Positions 1-6,621 are shown, counted from the stretch's first letter. The stretch: 12,773 nucleotides of DNA from an uncultured Porphyromonadaceae bacterium (GCA_900549445.1 UROS01000058.1:1-12773); one strand, 5' to 3'. Notes: a model not told the origin generated them from the letters alone. Numbers and translations: made by a program.

Positions 1-64
1 CACGTCCACCGCGAAAAGCACGTGTGAATGCATTCTTTTTTCTGTAAAAATGATTATTCACCGT

Positions 65-84
65 GGACGTGAAGAATCACGTCC
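65..84. repeat. Perfect hairpin (8-bp stem, AGAA loop)
   Basis: GGACGTGA at 65-72 and TCACGTCC at 77-84 form a perfect 8-bp stem around the loop AGAA. The first nine bases of the window (CACGTCCAC) are the exact reverse complement of GTGGACGTG at 63-71, so the window may begin inside another unit of the same kind. It lies about 75 bp beyond the stop of the metal ATPase. It lacks a clean T run, so it is more like a short intergenic repeat than a terminator. Only the fold is seen; the role is unknown. Confidence 0.5.
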
Positions 85-146
85 GTACATTGACAATCAG
101 TCAGTTATATCAGCATAACGATAAGCATGCCATAGGTTTTTAAATG

Positions 147-172
147 AAAAAGCCGTGGGTCAGACACGGGCT
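147..172 (-). terminator. Rho-independent terminator overlapping the ATPase stop codon
   Basis: Read on the minus strand, AGCCCGTG pairs with CACGGCT (one bulged C) around a 7-base loop, followed by TTTTTC. The stop codon TGA (160-162) sits in the loop and the last three sense codons form the 5' arm, so the terminator is partly encoded within the gene. It would end the HMA/ATPase transcript. Confidence 0.6.
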
Positions 173-2070
173 GTTTGCATGGCCCGGATGGCATTGAGGA
201 CGGCCAGAACCATTACGCCGACATCGGCGAAAACGGCGAGCCACATATTGACTATTCCCATCACTCCGAGAATAAGGCAAATACCTTTGATTCCGAGAGC
301 CATAACGATGTTTTCGCGGACAATCCGCAAGCACTTCCGCGAAATGCGGATGGCCTTGCCCACGTCGGTGGGATTGTCGTCCATAAGCACCACGTCGGCC
401 GCCTCGATTGCGGCGTCGCTGCCCATAGCGCCCATTGCTATACCTACGTCGGCGAGCGAAAGAACCGGAGCATCGTTGATGCCGTCGCCCACGTATGCCG
501 TCTTACTGCCCGCGGGCTCTGATCTGATGATAGCCTCGAGACGGCTGACCTTATCGGTTGGAAGAAGTGAGGCATAGACTTCGCTGATTCCGGTTTCCGC
601 GCCTGTCTGACGTGCTATGGAGCCGGTGTCGCCGGTAAGCATGACAATTCTGCCGACTCCCGATTTGCGAAGATCTGCCACGGCCTGCGCGGAAGCGGGC
701 CTGACGACATCGCCGAGCACGATATGACCCAGATACCTGCCTGCCGCCGCCACGTGGACTATTGTTCCTGCAGTATGGCAGAGCGGAGCCTCTATGCCGA
801 GGCGCTCCATCAGTTTTTCGTTGCCAACAGCCACTGCAGTACCGTCGACAACAGCCGTGATACCTTCGCCGCTGATTTCCTTGAGATCCGTAAGGCGGCT
901 GCGGTCCACGGGGCGGCCGTAGGCCTGCAGGAGCGACCGGGCAATCGGGTGGGAGGAGGCTGATTCGGCTACGGCGGCATATTCGAGCATACGCTCCCTG
1001 CCGGCGGTGGCATCGCGGTCGGAGGCGTCGTGATACGATTTCACCTCGAAAACTCCCTGCGTGAGCGTGCCGGTTTTGTCGAACACAACGGTCTTAACCT
1101 CCGAAAGAGTTTCGAGGATATTGGCGCCTTTCACGAGTATTCCGCACCGGCCCGCGCCCCCTATTCCGGCGAAAAACGAGAGCGGAATGCTGACTACCAG
1201 AGCGCAGGGGCAGCTGATGATAAGGAACACGAGCGCACGGTAGACCCACGTTTCAAACGTGGCGAAACTGAAAGGTGCTCCGCTGAAAATAATTTCGCAT
1301 AGCGGCGGAAGGAGAGCAACGGCAATTGCACTGAGGCAGACAGCGGGGGTGTAGACCCGCGCGAACTTTGTAATGAAATTCTCCGACCGGGATTTACGCG
1401 AAGCCGAGTCCTCGACAAGCTCGAGAATTTTCGATACGGTCGATTCGCCAAACGGCTTTGTGGTACGCACTTTCAGGACGCCGGTGAGATTTATGCTGCC
1501 GCTGACAACATCGTCGCCTTTTCCAACCTCGCGCGGCAGAGATTCGCCGGTGAGAGCCGAGGTGTTGAGCGAAGAGACTCCGCCGACAACCACGCCGTCG
1601 ATAGGAACACGCTCGCCGGGCTGCACAACAATCGTCTCGCCCACGGCAACATCGTCGGGATCGGTCTTTACAATCTTTCCGTCTGTCTCAACGTTGGCGT
1701 AATCGGGACGGATGTCCATGAGGGCGGCAATGTCGCGGCGGCTTTTTCCCACGGCGTAACTCTGGAAGAATTCGCCGATCTGGTAGAGAAGCATAACGGC
1801 GATTGCCTCGAGATAGTCGCCGCTTTTCTCGTAGAAGGCAAGGGCGAAAGCACCGAGGGTGGCGACGGCCATAAGGAAATTTTCGTCGAACACACGGCCG
1901 TTGATAATTCCGTGCCATGCTTTGCGCAGGATATCGCCGCCTATAATAAGATATACCGCGAAATACAGGGCAAATCTTACCCAGCCGGAAGGAGGGAATA
2001 CCAGCAGCGCCGCGGTCATTACTGCGGCGAGGATTATGCGGATGAGTACGTTGCGTTGTTTCTTGGTCAT
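160..2070 (-). CDS. Heavy-metal P1B-type ATPase (Zn/Cd/Pb exporter type)
   Basis: ATP-driven pump in the inner membrane that expels soft divalent metal from the cytoplasm. The 636 residues hold every P1B signature: actuator TGES (174-177), the membrane metal site CPC (287-289) within SCPCALVVSIPL, the phosphorylated Asp in DKTGT (331-335), the HP dipeptide typical of P1B pumps (374-375) and GDGINDAP (528-535). Lys595 followed by Asp616-Val-Gly near the C-terminus is the P1B-2 pattern known for Zn/Cd/Pb pumps (ZntA, CadA), not copper pumps. There is no N-terminal HMA domain; instead a separate HMA protein ends 3 bp upstream, so both are one operon. The chosen ATG gives a short N-terminus leading directly into the first helices. 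A divergent Fur-family gene is the likely regulator. Exact metal is inferred. Confidence 0.93.
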   Translation of the reverse strand: MTKKQRNVLIRIILAAVMTAALLVFPPSGWVRFALYFAVYLIIGGDILRKAWHGIINGRVFDENFLMAVATLGAFALAFYEKSGDYLEAIAVMLLYQIGEFFQSYAVGKSRRDIAALMDIRPDYANVETDGKIVKTDPDDVAVGETIVVQPGERVPIDGVVVGGVSSLNTSALTGESLPREVGKGDDVVSGSINLTGVLKVRTTKPFGESTVSKILELVEDSASRKSRSENFITKFARVYTPAVCLSAIAVALLPPLCEIIFSGAPFSFATFETWVYRALVFLIISCPCALVVSIPLSFFAGIGGAGRCGILVKGANILETLSEVKTVVFDKTGTLTQGVFEVKSYHDASDRDATAGRERMLEYAAVAESASSHPIARSLLQAYGRPVDRSRLTDLKEISGEGITAVVDGTAVAVGNEKLMERLGIEAPLCHTAGTIVHVAAAGRYLGHIVLGDVVRPASAQAVADLRKSGVGRIVMLTGDTGSIARQTGAETGISEVYASLLPTDKVSRLEAIIRSEPAGSKTAYVGDGINDAPVLSLADVGIAMGAMGSDAAIEAADVVLMDDNPTDVGKAIRISRKCLRIVRENIVMALGIKGICLILGVMGIVNMWLAVFADVGVMVLAVLNAIRAMQTARV

Positions 2071-2073
2071 TTG

Positions 2074-2289
2074 TCAGAGTATTTCGAAATCAGGTTCAAT
2101 TTTTCTGGCCGCGCGGCGCACTTCTTCAACGACCGCATCGACGTCGGCATCGTCGGCAAAGTCGATTTTCATCTTTTGGGTCATAAAGGAGACAGAAAGC
2201 CCGTTTACACCGGCTACCTTCTTAGCGGCATCTTCCACAAGGTTGGCGCAGTTGGCGCAATCTACTTCGATTTTGAATGTTTTTTTCAT
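2074..2289 (-). CDS. Free-standing HMA-domain metal-binding protein
   Basis: A 71-residue protein consisting of a single heavy-metal-associated domain of beta-alpha-beta-beta-alpha-beta type. The metal site is Cys11-Ala-Asn-Cys14 in VDCANCANLVEDAAKKV. Such domains normally form the N-terminus of P1B ATPases or act as soluble chaperones; here it is separately encoded, 3 bp before the ATPase that lacks one, so it probably delivers metal to that pump or senses metal for it. It is the promoter-proximal gene of the operon: a -7 box lies about 25 bp upstream. The motif has Asp rather than the GMT seen in copper chaperones, fitting a Zn/Cd role. A frameshift split from the ATPase is unlikely because each has its own start and a stop lies between them. 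Confidence 0.88.
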   Translation of the reverse strand: MKKTFKIEVDCANCANLVEDAAKKVAGVNGLSVSFMTQKMKIDFADDADVDAVVEEVRRAARKIEPDFEIL

Positions 2290-2314
2290 TGTTGTTTCTG
2301 TTTTTCTGACAGTG

Positions 2315-2322
2315 CAAAATTA
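2315..2322 (-). promoter_or_regulatory. -7 promoter box for the HMA/ATPase operon
   Basis: TAATTTTG on the minus strand matches the Bacteroidota -7 consensus TAnnTTTG and is 25 bp before the HMA start codon. No TTTG -33 box at the expected spacing was found, as is common for regulated promoters. Confidence 0.55.
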
Positions 2323-2340
2323 AGGGATAATTTATGCAAC

Positions 2341-2640
2341 CGGTTTGCAAAGATTTAGAGGTTGTTAAAAATACCCTATGAGAAGCTGCGGGTCGGCTAT
2401 ACCATCCCGAACCCGCAACAAGTCCTGAGACGGCGCAGTTGCGACCGCGGCAGCAACCAAGTTTCGCGGAGGGCCGTGGCTGTCGCCCGGGTCGAGGCAT
2501 CGCGGCTCCGCGGCTCGCCTCGTGTGGGGAGTGGCGACACGCTGTCCCACAGCTTCCGCAATGGGTTAAAAAGACATCGCGCCTCTGGCGCTTTCGAATG
2601 AATGGGTTGCGCACAAAGGTTTAACCGAAAGAAAATTGTA
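2341..2640. other. GC-rich hairpin-rich intergenic block, no recognised gene
   Basis: The stretch between the divergent HMA and fur genes is far richer in GC than other intergenic DNA here. It holds several hairpins: TGCGGGT (2387-2393) with ACCCGCA (2411-2417); CGAGGC (2493-2498) with GCCTCG (2517-2522) enclosing GCGGCTCCGC; GCTGT-CCC-ACAGC near 2541-2553; and GCGCC-TCT-GGCGC (2579-2591). The octamer AATGGGTT occurs at 2560 and again at 2601. Open frames exist on both strands but resemble no protein known to me and look like high-GC by-products. It could be a structured RNA, a dispersed non-coding repeat or a decayed insertion; it does not show RNase P, tmRNA or SRP RNA signatures. Confidence 0.45.
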
Positions 2641-2646
2641 ACTTTG
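2639..2646 (+). promoter_or_regulatory. -7 promoter box for fur-family gene
   Basis: TAACTTTG followed by C matches TAnnTTTG and lies 21 bp before the start codon at 2668. No clear -33 box. Confidence 0.6.
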
Positions 2647-2667
2647 CGGTGAACAATAACCGGAGCC

Positions 2668-3084
2668 ATGACAGATACCGAACAGATATTGGCCGACAAG
2701 GGTGTAAAACCCACGGCAAACCGCATACTGGTGATGAAAGCGCTGACGCAGGCATCGCGTCCGCTAAGTCTCGCCGACGTAGAGGAACTTCTGGAGTTCT
2801 CGATGGATAAAGCGAGTATTTTCAGAGTTCTGGAACTTTTCGCTGAAAAGGAGGTGGTACACGTGATTGAGGACGGCAGCCGGTCGATAAAATACGAGTT
2901 GTGTCACGGTTGCTCGCATCATACCATCTCAGACCAACACGTGCATTTTTATTGCGAACGGTGCCGCGAGACTTTTTGCTTCGAATCAGTGAGTGTGCCT
3001 TCCGTGGCCATACCCGATGGATTTAAGCCGCACTCGGTGAATTATATGATAAAGGGTGTATGCAGAAAGTGTAGCGGGCACTAA
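2668..3084 (+). CDS. Fur-family metal-responsive transcription regulator
   Basis: A 138-residue Fur/Zur/PerR-type DNA-binding repressor. Residues 1-75 form the winged helix (KPTANRILVMKAL, then the recognition region SMDKASIFRVLELF). The C-terminal dimer domain carries metal ligands: Cys79/His80 and His84/His85, the HVHFYCERC motif (His91, His93, Cys96, Cys99), and a closing CRKC pair (Cys132, Cys135) that would complete the structural zinc site. Length is usual for the family. The gene is divergent from the Zn/Cd-type ATPase operon, which suggests that it senses the exported metal, but Zur- or Fur-like control of other genes is possible. It is convergent with the next gene and the two stop codons overlap (CTAA, 3081-3084). 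Confidence 0.9.
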   Translation: MTDTEQILADKGVKPTANRILVMKALTQASRPLSLADVEELLEFSMDKASIFRVLELFAEKEVVHVIEDGSRSIKYELCHGCSHHTISDQHVHFYCERCRETFCFESVSVPSVAIPDGFKPHSVNYMIKGVCRKCSGH

Positions 3085-3602
3085 TCGTCGAAGACACAAC
3101 CGCTGTGGTCGAGCGGCGGGAGACCGAAGCGTGCGCGGAAGCTGTCGTAATAGCGGGGGTCGTCGCGGTCGTAGAGACGGTATCCGCCGGGACTGTATCG
3201 GATTTCTTTCTTCGGCTTCGGAGCAGCGGGAGTTTCAGCGGGTTTTTCAACAGGCTTTTCGGAGTGGAGCCGGCGGTTTTCTTCTTTCGCGGCCTGACGC
3301 TCCTGACGGCGCTTTGCGGCTGCAGCACGGGCCTGCTCGGAGCGGCGGATGGATTTGTCGATCTCTCCGTAGATTTCTCTGAGAAAGGCGTTGGCGGTCT
3401 CGTAGCCGCTCTTGACTATACGTTTGCCGTGTTCGAAGTAGTACATGAGGGCGGCCATGATGTTGCCGTAATGTTCATAGAGGTATGGCTTCTCCTGCAG
3501 CCGGGCCACGACGAGGCCTACGTAGAGATGAAATGCCTGGTGGGAAATTTTGCAAGGCGCGGTCTTGGCCTTGGCTTCCTGATAAATTGTGGGTTCTTTC
3601 AT
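3081..3602 (-). CDS. Hypothetical protein, alpha-helical with coiled coil
   Basis: 173 residues, not recognised. Residues 1-80 look like a compact helical domain (HLYVGLVVARLQEKPYLYEH). Residues 81-114 are rich in Arg, Lys, Ala and Glu and suit a charged helix or coiled coil; 115-132 is a Pro/Glu/Lys linker; 133-173 is rich in Tyr, Arg and Asp (YRLYDRDDPRYYDSF). There is no signal peptide or membrane segment, so it is probably cytoplasmic. It is monocistronic. A -7 box is 22 bp before the ATG, below a 21-bp element that recurs upstream of the RibD-like gene. Its stop (TAG) overlaps the stop of fur. Function unknown. Confidence 0.8.
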   Translation of the reverse strand: MKEPTIYQEAKAKTAPCKISHQAFHLYVGLVVARLQEKPYLYEHYGNIMAALMYYFEHGKRIVKSGYETANAFLREIYGEIDKSIRRSEQARAAAAKRRQERQAAKEENRRLHSEKPVEKPAETPAAPKPKKEIRYSPGGYRLYDRDDPRYYDSFRARFGLPPLDHSGCVFDD

Positions 3603-3624
3603 AGTGATAACGGTTAATTTTCCG

Positions 3625-3632
3625 CAAAGATA
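3625..3632 (-). promoter_or_regulatory. -7 promoter box for the 173-residue gene
   Basis: TATCTTTG on the minus strand, followed by C, is a perfect TAnnTTTG box 22 bp before the start codon. It is part of the ten bases TTATCTTTGC that recur at 6661-6670. Confidence 0.65.
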
Positions 3633-3651
3633 ATACGGGAATTGGCGGAGA

Positions 3652-3672
3652 GCATTGCGATAATGTCGCTTT
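3652..3672 (-). repeat. 21-bp promoter element, copy B
   Basis: Read on the minus strand this 21-bp sequence is identical to 6622-6642. Its core GCGACATTATCGC is an inverted repeat, GCGA-N5-TCGC. It ends exactly 18 bp before TTATCTTTGC, the same spacing as in the other copy, which puts it over the -33 region. An operator or a special -33 element are the likely readings. Confidence 0.75.
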
Positions 3673-3856
3673 TTTCAAATCGGGTCGAAAATTTTTGGAT
3701 TTTTTGGGACAGGAGTACGGGAGGAACAGGAGACCAAACAGGTAATCAGTAATGTGTAGGAGTTTGACAGAGCCGAATATTCGTTGTTTAATATGAGCTA
3801 CAAGGGAACATTCTCTAAGGATAACGCCGGTATGCAAAAAACGGGTGCAGAAAGAT

Positions 3857-3871
3857 TTAACAAAATGTTAA
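3857..3871. promoter_or_regulatory. Inverted repeat upstream of EamA gene
   Basis: TTAACA and TGTTAA flank the spacer AAA in a perfect 15-bp palindrome, 84 bp before the EamA start. The same half-sites meet directly (TGTTAACA) in the 32-bp palindrome at 5687-5718. A shared regulator is possible but the bases are simple and AT-rich. Confidence 0.3.
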
Positions 3872-3955
3872 CATGCAGCGGGTACTCTGAGGTGGATTAG
3901 ATACGTTAATTTTTTTACTACAACTGTATATACGAATTCTCCCTTTGTTGGTGAT

Positions 3956-4372
3956 ATGTGGAAAATATATGCTTTACTGTCAGCGCTTTTTGCGGCGCTG
4001 ACAGCTATTTGTGCTAAAATCGGAGTCAGAGATGTAGACTCGAATCTCGCTACTGCCATCCGTACCACCGTGATATTGTTTCTCACGTGGGGTATTGTGT
4101 TTGCCTCCGGTCATATTTCAGAGGCAAAGACCGTGGCACGCTCTACCTGGCTGTTTCTTGTGCTGTCGGGTATTTCCACCGGCCTTTCATGGCTTTTCTA
4201 TTTCAAGGCCATTCAGCTTGGCGACGTTTCGCGCGTGGCATCGGTCGATAAGCTCAGTGTGGTGCTCACCATTATACTTGCATTCATTCTGCTCAAAGAG
4301 CCGGCATCGCCTAAGGTCATTGCCGGGGGAGTGCTCATTTGCGCCGGAAGCATTCTCATGATGTGGAAATAA
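3956..4372 (+). CDS. Single-domain EamA/DMT-superfamily membrane protein
   Basis: 138 residues with five predicted membrane helices (about 3-20, 33-53, 64-86, 97-115 and 121-137), making one EamA unit. Full-length drug/metabolite transporters carry two such units (ten helices), so this one would work as a dimer, as in other half-length DMT proteins. The stretches DSNLATAIRT, WLFYFKAIQLGDV and SVVLTIILAFILLKEP are typical of the family. The substrate is unknown. The ATG is immediately followed by the first helix. Monocistronic; it converges with the porin gene, with 32 bp between the stops and no clear terminator. Confidence 0.88.
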   Translation: MWKIYALLSALFAALTAICAKIGVRDVDSNLATAIRTTVILFLTWGIVFASGHISEAKTVARSTWLFLVLSGISTGLSWLFYFKAIQLGDVSRVASVDKLSVVLTIILAFILLKEPASPKVIAGGVLICAGSILMMWK

Positions 4373-4404
4373 CTCGGAAAGGGAGTGCCGCGGCTCAGAT
4401 CCGG

Positions 4405-5424
4405 TCAGAAGTGAGCCACAAATTCCACCACAATTTTGTTTTGCTCCGATACGGACGGAACCACATCTTTTTTATTATAGAAGTACTGCTCATAGTTCAG
4501 CCGGATGTCGGCCTGAAGCGATTTTGAGCCCATGCTCAGTGTAAGTCCGCCGGTAACCCGGTGGCGTTCCGGATCGGATATTTTCAGGATGCCGCTGTCA
4601 TCTTCGGCTCCGTTGCTGTGGTCTGACATATAGTCGTATCTGCCTAAAAATGATAAGGCGAGGTTCTTTTTTCTGAACGGAAGACGCCATGCGGCAAAAG
4701 CATCGAGAGCGTTGACCGGAGTGAATGCGCCGCCGGCGTAGTGCTTGCGCAGATATTCCGCTTCTATATGCCAGCGGGAGTTTTCCCAGTTGATGCCACC
4801 GTCGTACATGAATGTATTCACCTCCGCAGCCTTTGCTTTCTGACAGCTTATCACCAGATTAAGCTGCTCCATAAAGCATATGCTCGATTTCAGTGAGAAA
4901 TTATAGTCGTTCGTCCAATAGTGTTTCTGATTGGTCAGTCCCGACCCGTTGAATATGCCTCCTTCGAGCGTGACCGGTGTTTCAGAACCGAACGTCCAGG
5001 ATGCCGATGCGCCTACATCCCTGACGTTTCCCACTTGTTTGGCAATGAAAGAGCGGTTGGCGAAAAACTGCAGGTGGGGTGAGCGGTGTGCGTCGATTGA
5101 AAATGGCACTCTCATCTGTCCGAACGTGAATTTGAGTTTTTCTTTGGGTTGAAGACGTATGTAGGCATCAAGCATTTTTATGCTGCCTTCGTCAGAAAGG
5201 TCAATCTCGGCCTTGTAGCGCACAATCGGCATGATTTTCCCCTCAACACTCATACGGGCATTGCGTATCTCGAACCGGCCTTTGCCGATTGTAGGCTCAT
5301 ACTCATATTTAGCCCGTATGGTTCCGTGGATTTCCGGGTGGTAAGGATTATTCAAGTCGTCCGCATTAACGGCAAAGGCGGTTGCCGCGAACATCACGGC
5401 GGCGGATATTATCGCTTTTTTCAT
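4405..5424 (-). CDS. Outer-membrane porin, phosphate-selective porin O/P family
   Basis: 339 residues with a signal peptide (cut near residue 21, AFAVNA) and alternating beta-strand pattern throughout, ending in Phe (FVAHF), as outer-membrane barrels do. Residues 30-110 (IHGTIRAKYEYEP, FEIRNARMSVEGKI, YKAEIDLSD, KLKFTFGQMRVPFS) match the porin O/P (OprP-like) family. It would let small solutes, possibly anions, cross the outer membrane; phosphate selectivity cannot be told from sequence. Its ATG overlaps the stop of a 51-codon membrane-protein ORF in an ATGA, so the two are translated together. A single promoter about 180 bp upstream probably serves both. The PAP2 phosphatase diverges from it and may share regulation. 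Confidence 0.88.
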   Translation of the reverse strand: MKKAIISAAVMFAATAFAVNADDLNNPYHPEIHGTIRAKYEYEPTIGKGRFEIRNARMSVEGKIMPIVRYKAEIDLSDEGSIKMLDAYIRLQPKEKLKFTFGQMRVPFSIDAHRSPHLQFFANRSFIAKQVGNVRDVGASASWTFGSETPVTLEGGIFNGSGLTNQKHYWTNDYNFSLKSSICFMEQLNLVISCQKAKAAEVNTFMYDGGINWENSRWHIEAEYLRKHYAGGAFTPVNALDAFAAWRLPFRKKNLALSFLGRYDYMSDHSNGAEDDSGILKISDPERHRVTGGLTLSMGSKSLQADIRLNYEQYFYNKKDVVPSVSEQNKIVVEFVAHF

Positions 5425-5576
5425 TTTCTATGGGTTTTCTCGTATATTATGTCGGCGGGTGATTGTCCGGAATACTCCATGCATGCGGCATAGACAATCC
5501 CTGCCGTAACTGCTGCCAGATAAATCCAAAGCAAAAATTCTTTTACTATATTAATCTTCTTAATTCTCATAAACAT
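5421..5576 (-). CDS. Small single-pass membrane protein (51 aa) coupled to porin
   Basis: Small ORF of 51 codons plus TGA. Residues 1-13 are basic (MFMRIKKINIVKE), 14-33 are hydrophobic (FLLWIYLAAVTAGIVYAACM) and 34-51 are polar, giving one membrane helix with the N-terminus most likely inside. The stop overlaps the porin start as ATGA, which is strong evidence of real translation. A TATTTTTG box lies 27 bp before the ATG; Met3 is an alternative start. No family was recognised. It could be an uncleaved signal-anchor protein acting in membrane assembly with the porin, or a leader peptide for translational coupling. Confidence 0.6.
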   Translation of the reverse strand: MFMRIKKINIVKEFLLWIYLAAVTAGIVYAACMEYSGQSPADIIYEKTHRK

Positions 5577-5603
5577 GGGTTATAGGTTTCGGATCTGTGA
5601 GTG

Positions 5604-5611
5604 CAAAAATA
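5604..5611 (-). promoter_or_regulatory. -7 box for small-protein/porin operon
   Basis: TATTTTTG on the minus strand fits TAnnTTTG, 27 bp before the start of the 51-residue protein. A TTTTG lies upstream but at 15 bp spacing, closer than usual. Confidence 0.5.
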
Positions 5612-5686
5612 ACCGGTCTTCATTACCAAAATAGAAATAAAAAGTTAAGAAACTGTTTCATTACTAAATAAATACATTCGGACTGC

Positions 5687-5718
5687 CGGTTAATATTTTG
5701 TTAACAAAACCTTAACCG
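5687..5718. promoter_or_regulatory. 32-bp near-perfect palindrome between divergent promoters
   Basis: The centre is the perfect 14-bp palindrome TTTTGTTAACAAAA (5696-5709). Outside it, CGGTTAA (5687-5693) is the exact reverse complement of TTAACCG (5712-5718) about the same axis. Only the two base pairs at 5694-5695 and 5710-5711 break the symmetry. It lies 31 bp before the PAP2 -7 box and 75 bp from the porin-side -7 box, a typical place for a regulator dimer or pair of dimers. Confidence 0.6.
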
Positions 5719-5749
5719 AAATGAAACCGTCTTTCCCGAAGCGATTCCA

Positions 5750-5757
5750 TAATTTTG
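5750..5757 (+). promoter_or_regulatory. -7 box for PAP2 phosphatase gene
   Basis: TAATTTTG followed by C matches TAnnTTTG, 22 bp before the ATG at 5780. Confidence 0.6.
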
Positions 5758-5779
5758 CTCCTCAAAAAACAAAAGGGTC

Positions 5780-6580
5780 ATGAATCTTTCGGGAAAACAT
5801 ATCTCTGCCGCGGTCTCGTTATTTATAATATGCGGACTTTTATTGCCGCCTGAAGTGTATGCTTCTTCGGAAACTACCGACTCTCTGCAGGTTGGTGCAC
5901 TGAAAAACAAGATGTCAGAGAATCCTTATAAATTCAGGCCACTGCAACTGATTGTTCCGGGAGTAATGATAGGTGTAGGGATCGTCGGACTTGAAAGCGA
6001 CTGGCTCCAGTATACCAACGGCGAAACAAAAGATGAGCTTCAGGAACATCCCCATCCGAAGCTGCGGGCAGACGATTTCAGTCAGTATGCTCCCCTTGCA
6101 GCCGCCTATGGTCTGCGTATATGCGGAGTAAGGGGACTCCATGACTATGCGGATCTCACCATTATCTCTGCAACGGCCTATCTGCTAACGTCGATGACAG
6201 TATATGGCGTAAAAACTTTCTCAAATGTTGAGCGTCCCGACGGAAGCAAGTGTAATTCATTCCCATCGGGACATACCGCCTCCGCTTTTGCCGGAGCCGA
6301 GATTCTGCGCCGGGAATATTGGAGTGTCTCGCCCTGGATCGGCGTGGCGGGCTATGCCGTTGCGGCAGGCACCGGATTCCTGCGCATGTATAACAACCGG
6401 CATTGGCTGACCGATGTCATAGCCGGCGCAGGTTTCGGAATGCTTTGCGCTCAAGCGGCCTATTGGCTATACCCTCTCATTACAAAGGTATTTTTCCATA
6501 AACGTATTCTTTCCAATGTTTATCTTTCGCCGTATGCCTCATCCGAAAGCAAAGGCATAGCGTTTCATCTGTCGTTTTAG
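5780..6580 (+). CDS. PAP2-family membrane-associated phosphatase
   Basis: 266 residues that carry all three catalytic motifs of the PAP2 superfamily: K-X6-RP (Lys145, Arg152, Pro153), PSGH (162-165) and R-X5-H-X3-D (Arg202, His208, Asp212), where the second His is the nucleophile. A signal-like hydrophobic stretch spans 9-28, and further hydrophobic segments lie at about 57-71, 126-144, 185-200 and 212-236. Acting at the outer face of the inner membrane, it would remove phosphate from a lipid phosphate. In Bacteroidota such enzymes include lipid A phosphatases (LpxE/LpxF) and undecaprenyl-pyrophosphate phosphatases; I cannot choose between them. It is monocistronic and divergent from the porin operon across a 203-bp region with a large palindrome. 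Confidence 0.9.
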   Translation: MNLSGKHISAAVSLFIICGLLLPPEVYASSETTDSLQVGALKNKMSENPYKFRPLQLIVPGVMIGVGIVGLESDWLQYTNGETKDELQEHPHPKLRADDFSQYAPLAAAYGLRICGVRGLHDYADLTIISATAYLLTSMTVYGVKTFSNVERPDGSKCNSFPSGHTASAFAGAEILRREYWSVSPWIGVAGYAVAAGTGFLRMYNNRHWLTDVIAGAGFGMLCAQAAYWLYPLITKVFFHKRILSNVYLSPYASSESKGIAFHLSF

Positions 6581-6621
6581 AGAATCGTCGGGATTGCGGA
6601 AAAACCGGCTTTGAAGTGAAG

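Larger units (their letters stand above)
3603..3955. other. Divergent intergenic region, 353 bp
   Basis: Separates the 173-residue gene (minus) from the EamA gene (plus). The left 70 bp hold the promoter and 21-bp element of the minus-strand gene. The right part holds an inverted repeat at 3857-3871, annotated separately. Frames crossing 3700-3850 give no recognisable protein. I could not identify a TAnnTTTG box for EamA. Confidence 0.5.

Noticed and set aside
155..577. Long open frames antisense to the ATPase (also near 1030-1302, 1373-1702 and 1859-2358)
   Set aside because: By-products of GC-rich codons on the opposite strand of a fully conserved P1B ATPase.
2222..2614. Open frames on both strands across the GC-rich block (61 to 130 codons)
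   Set aside because: Low-complexity Arg/Pro/Ser-rich translations with no recognisable domain, no promoter placed for them, and several frames open at once, which is a composition effect.
2341..2640. RNase P RNA, tmRNA, SRP RNA or tRNA in the GC-rich block
   Set aside because: None of the conserved cores of these RNAs was seen; it is left as an unassigned structured region.
3475..3837. 120-codon minus-strand frame overlapping the 173-residue gene
   Set aside because: It runs in the wrong frame through the start, promoter and 21-bp element of the better-supported gene.
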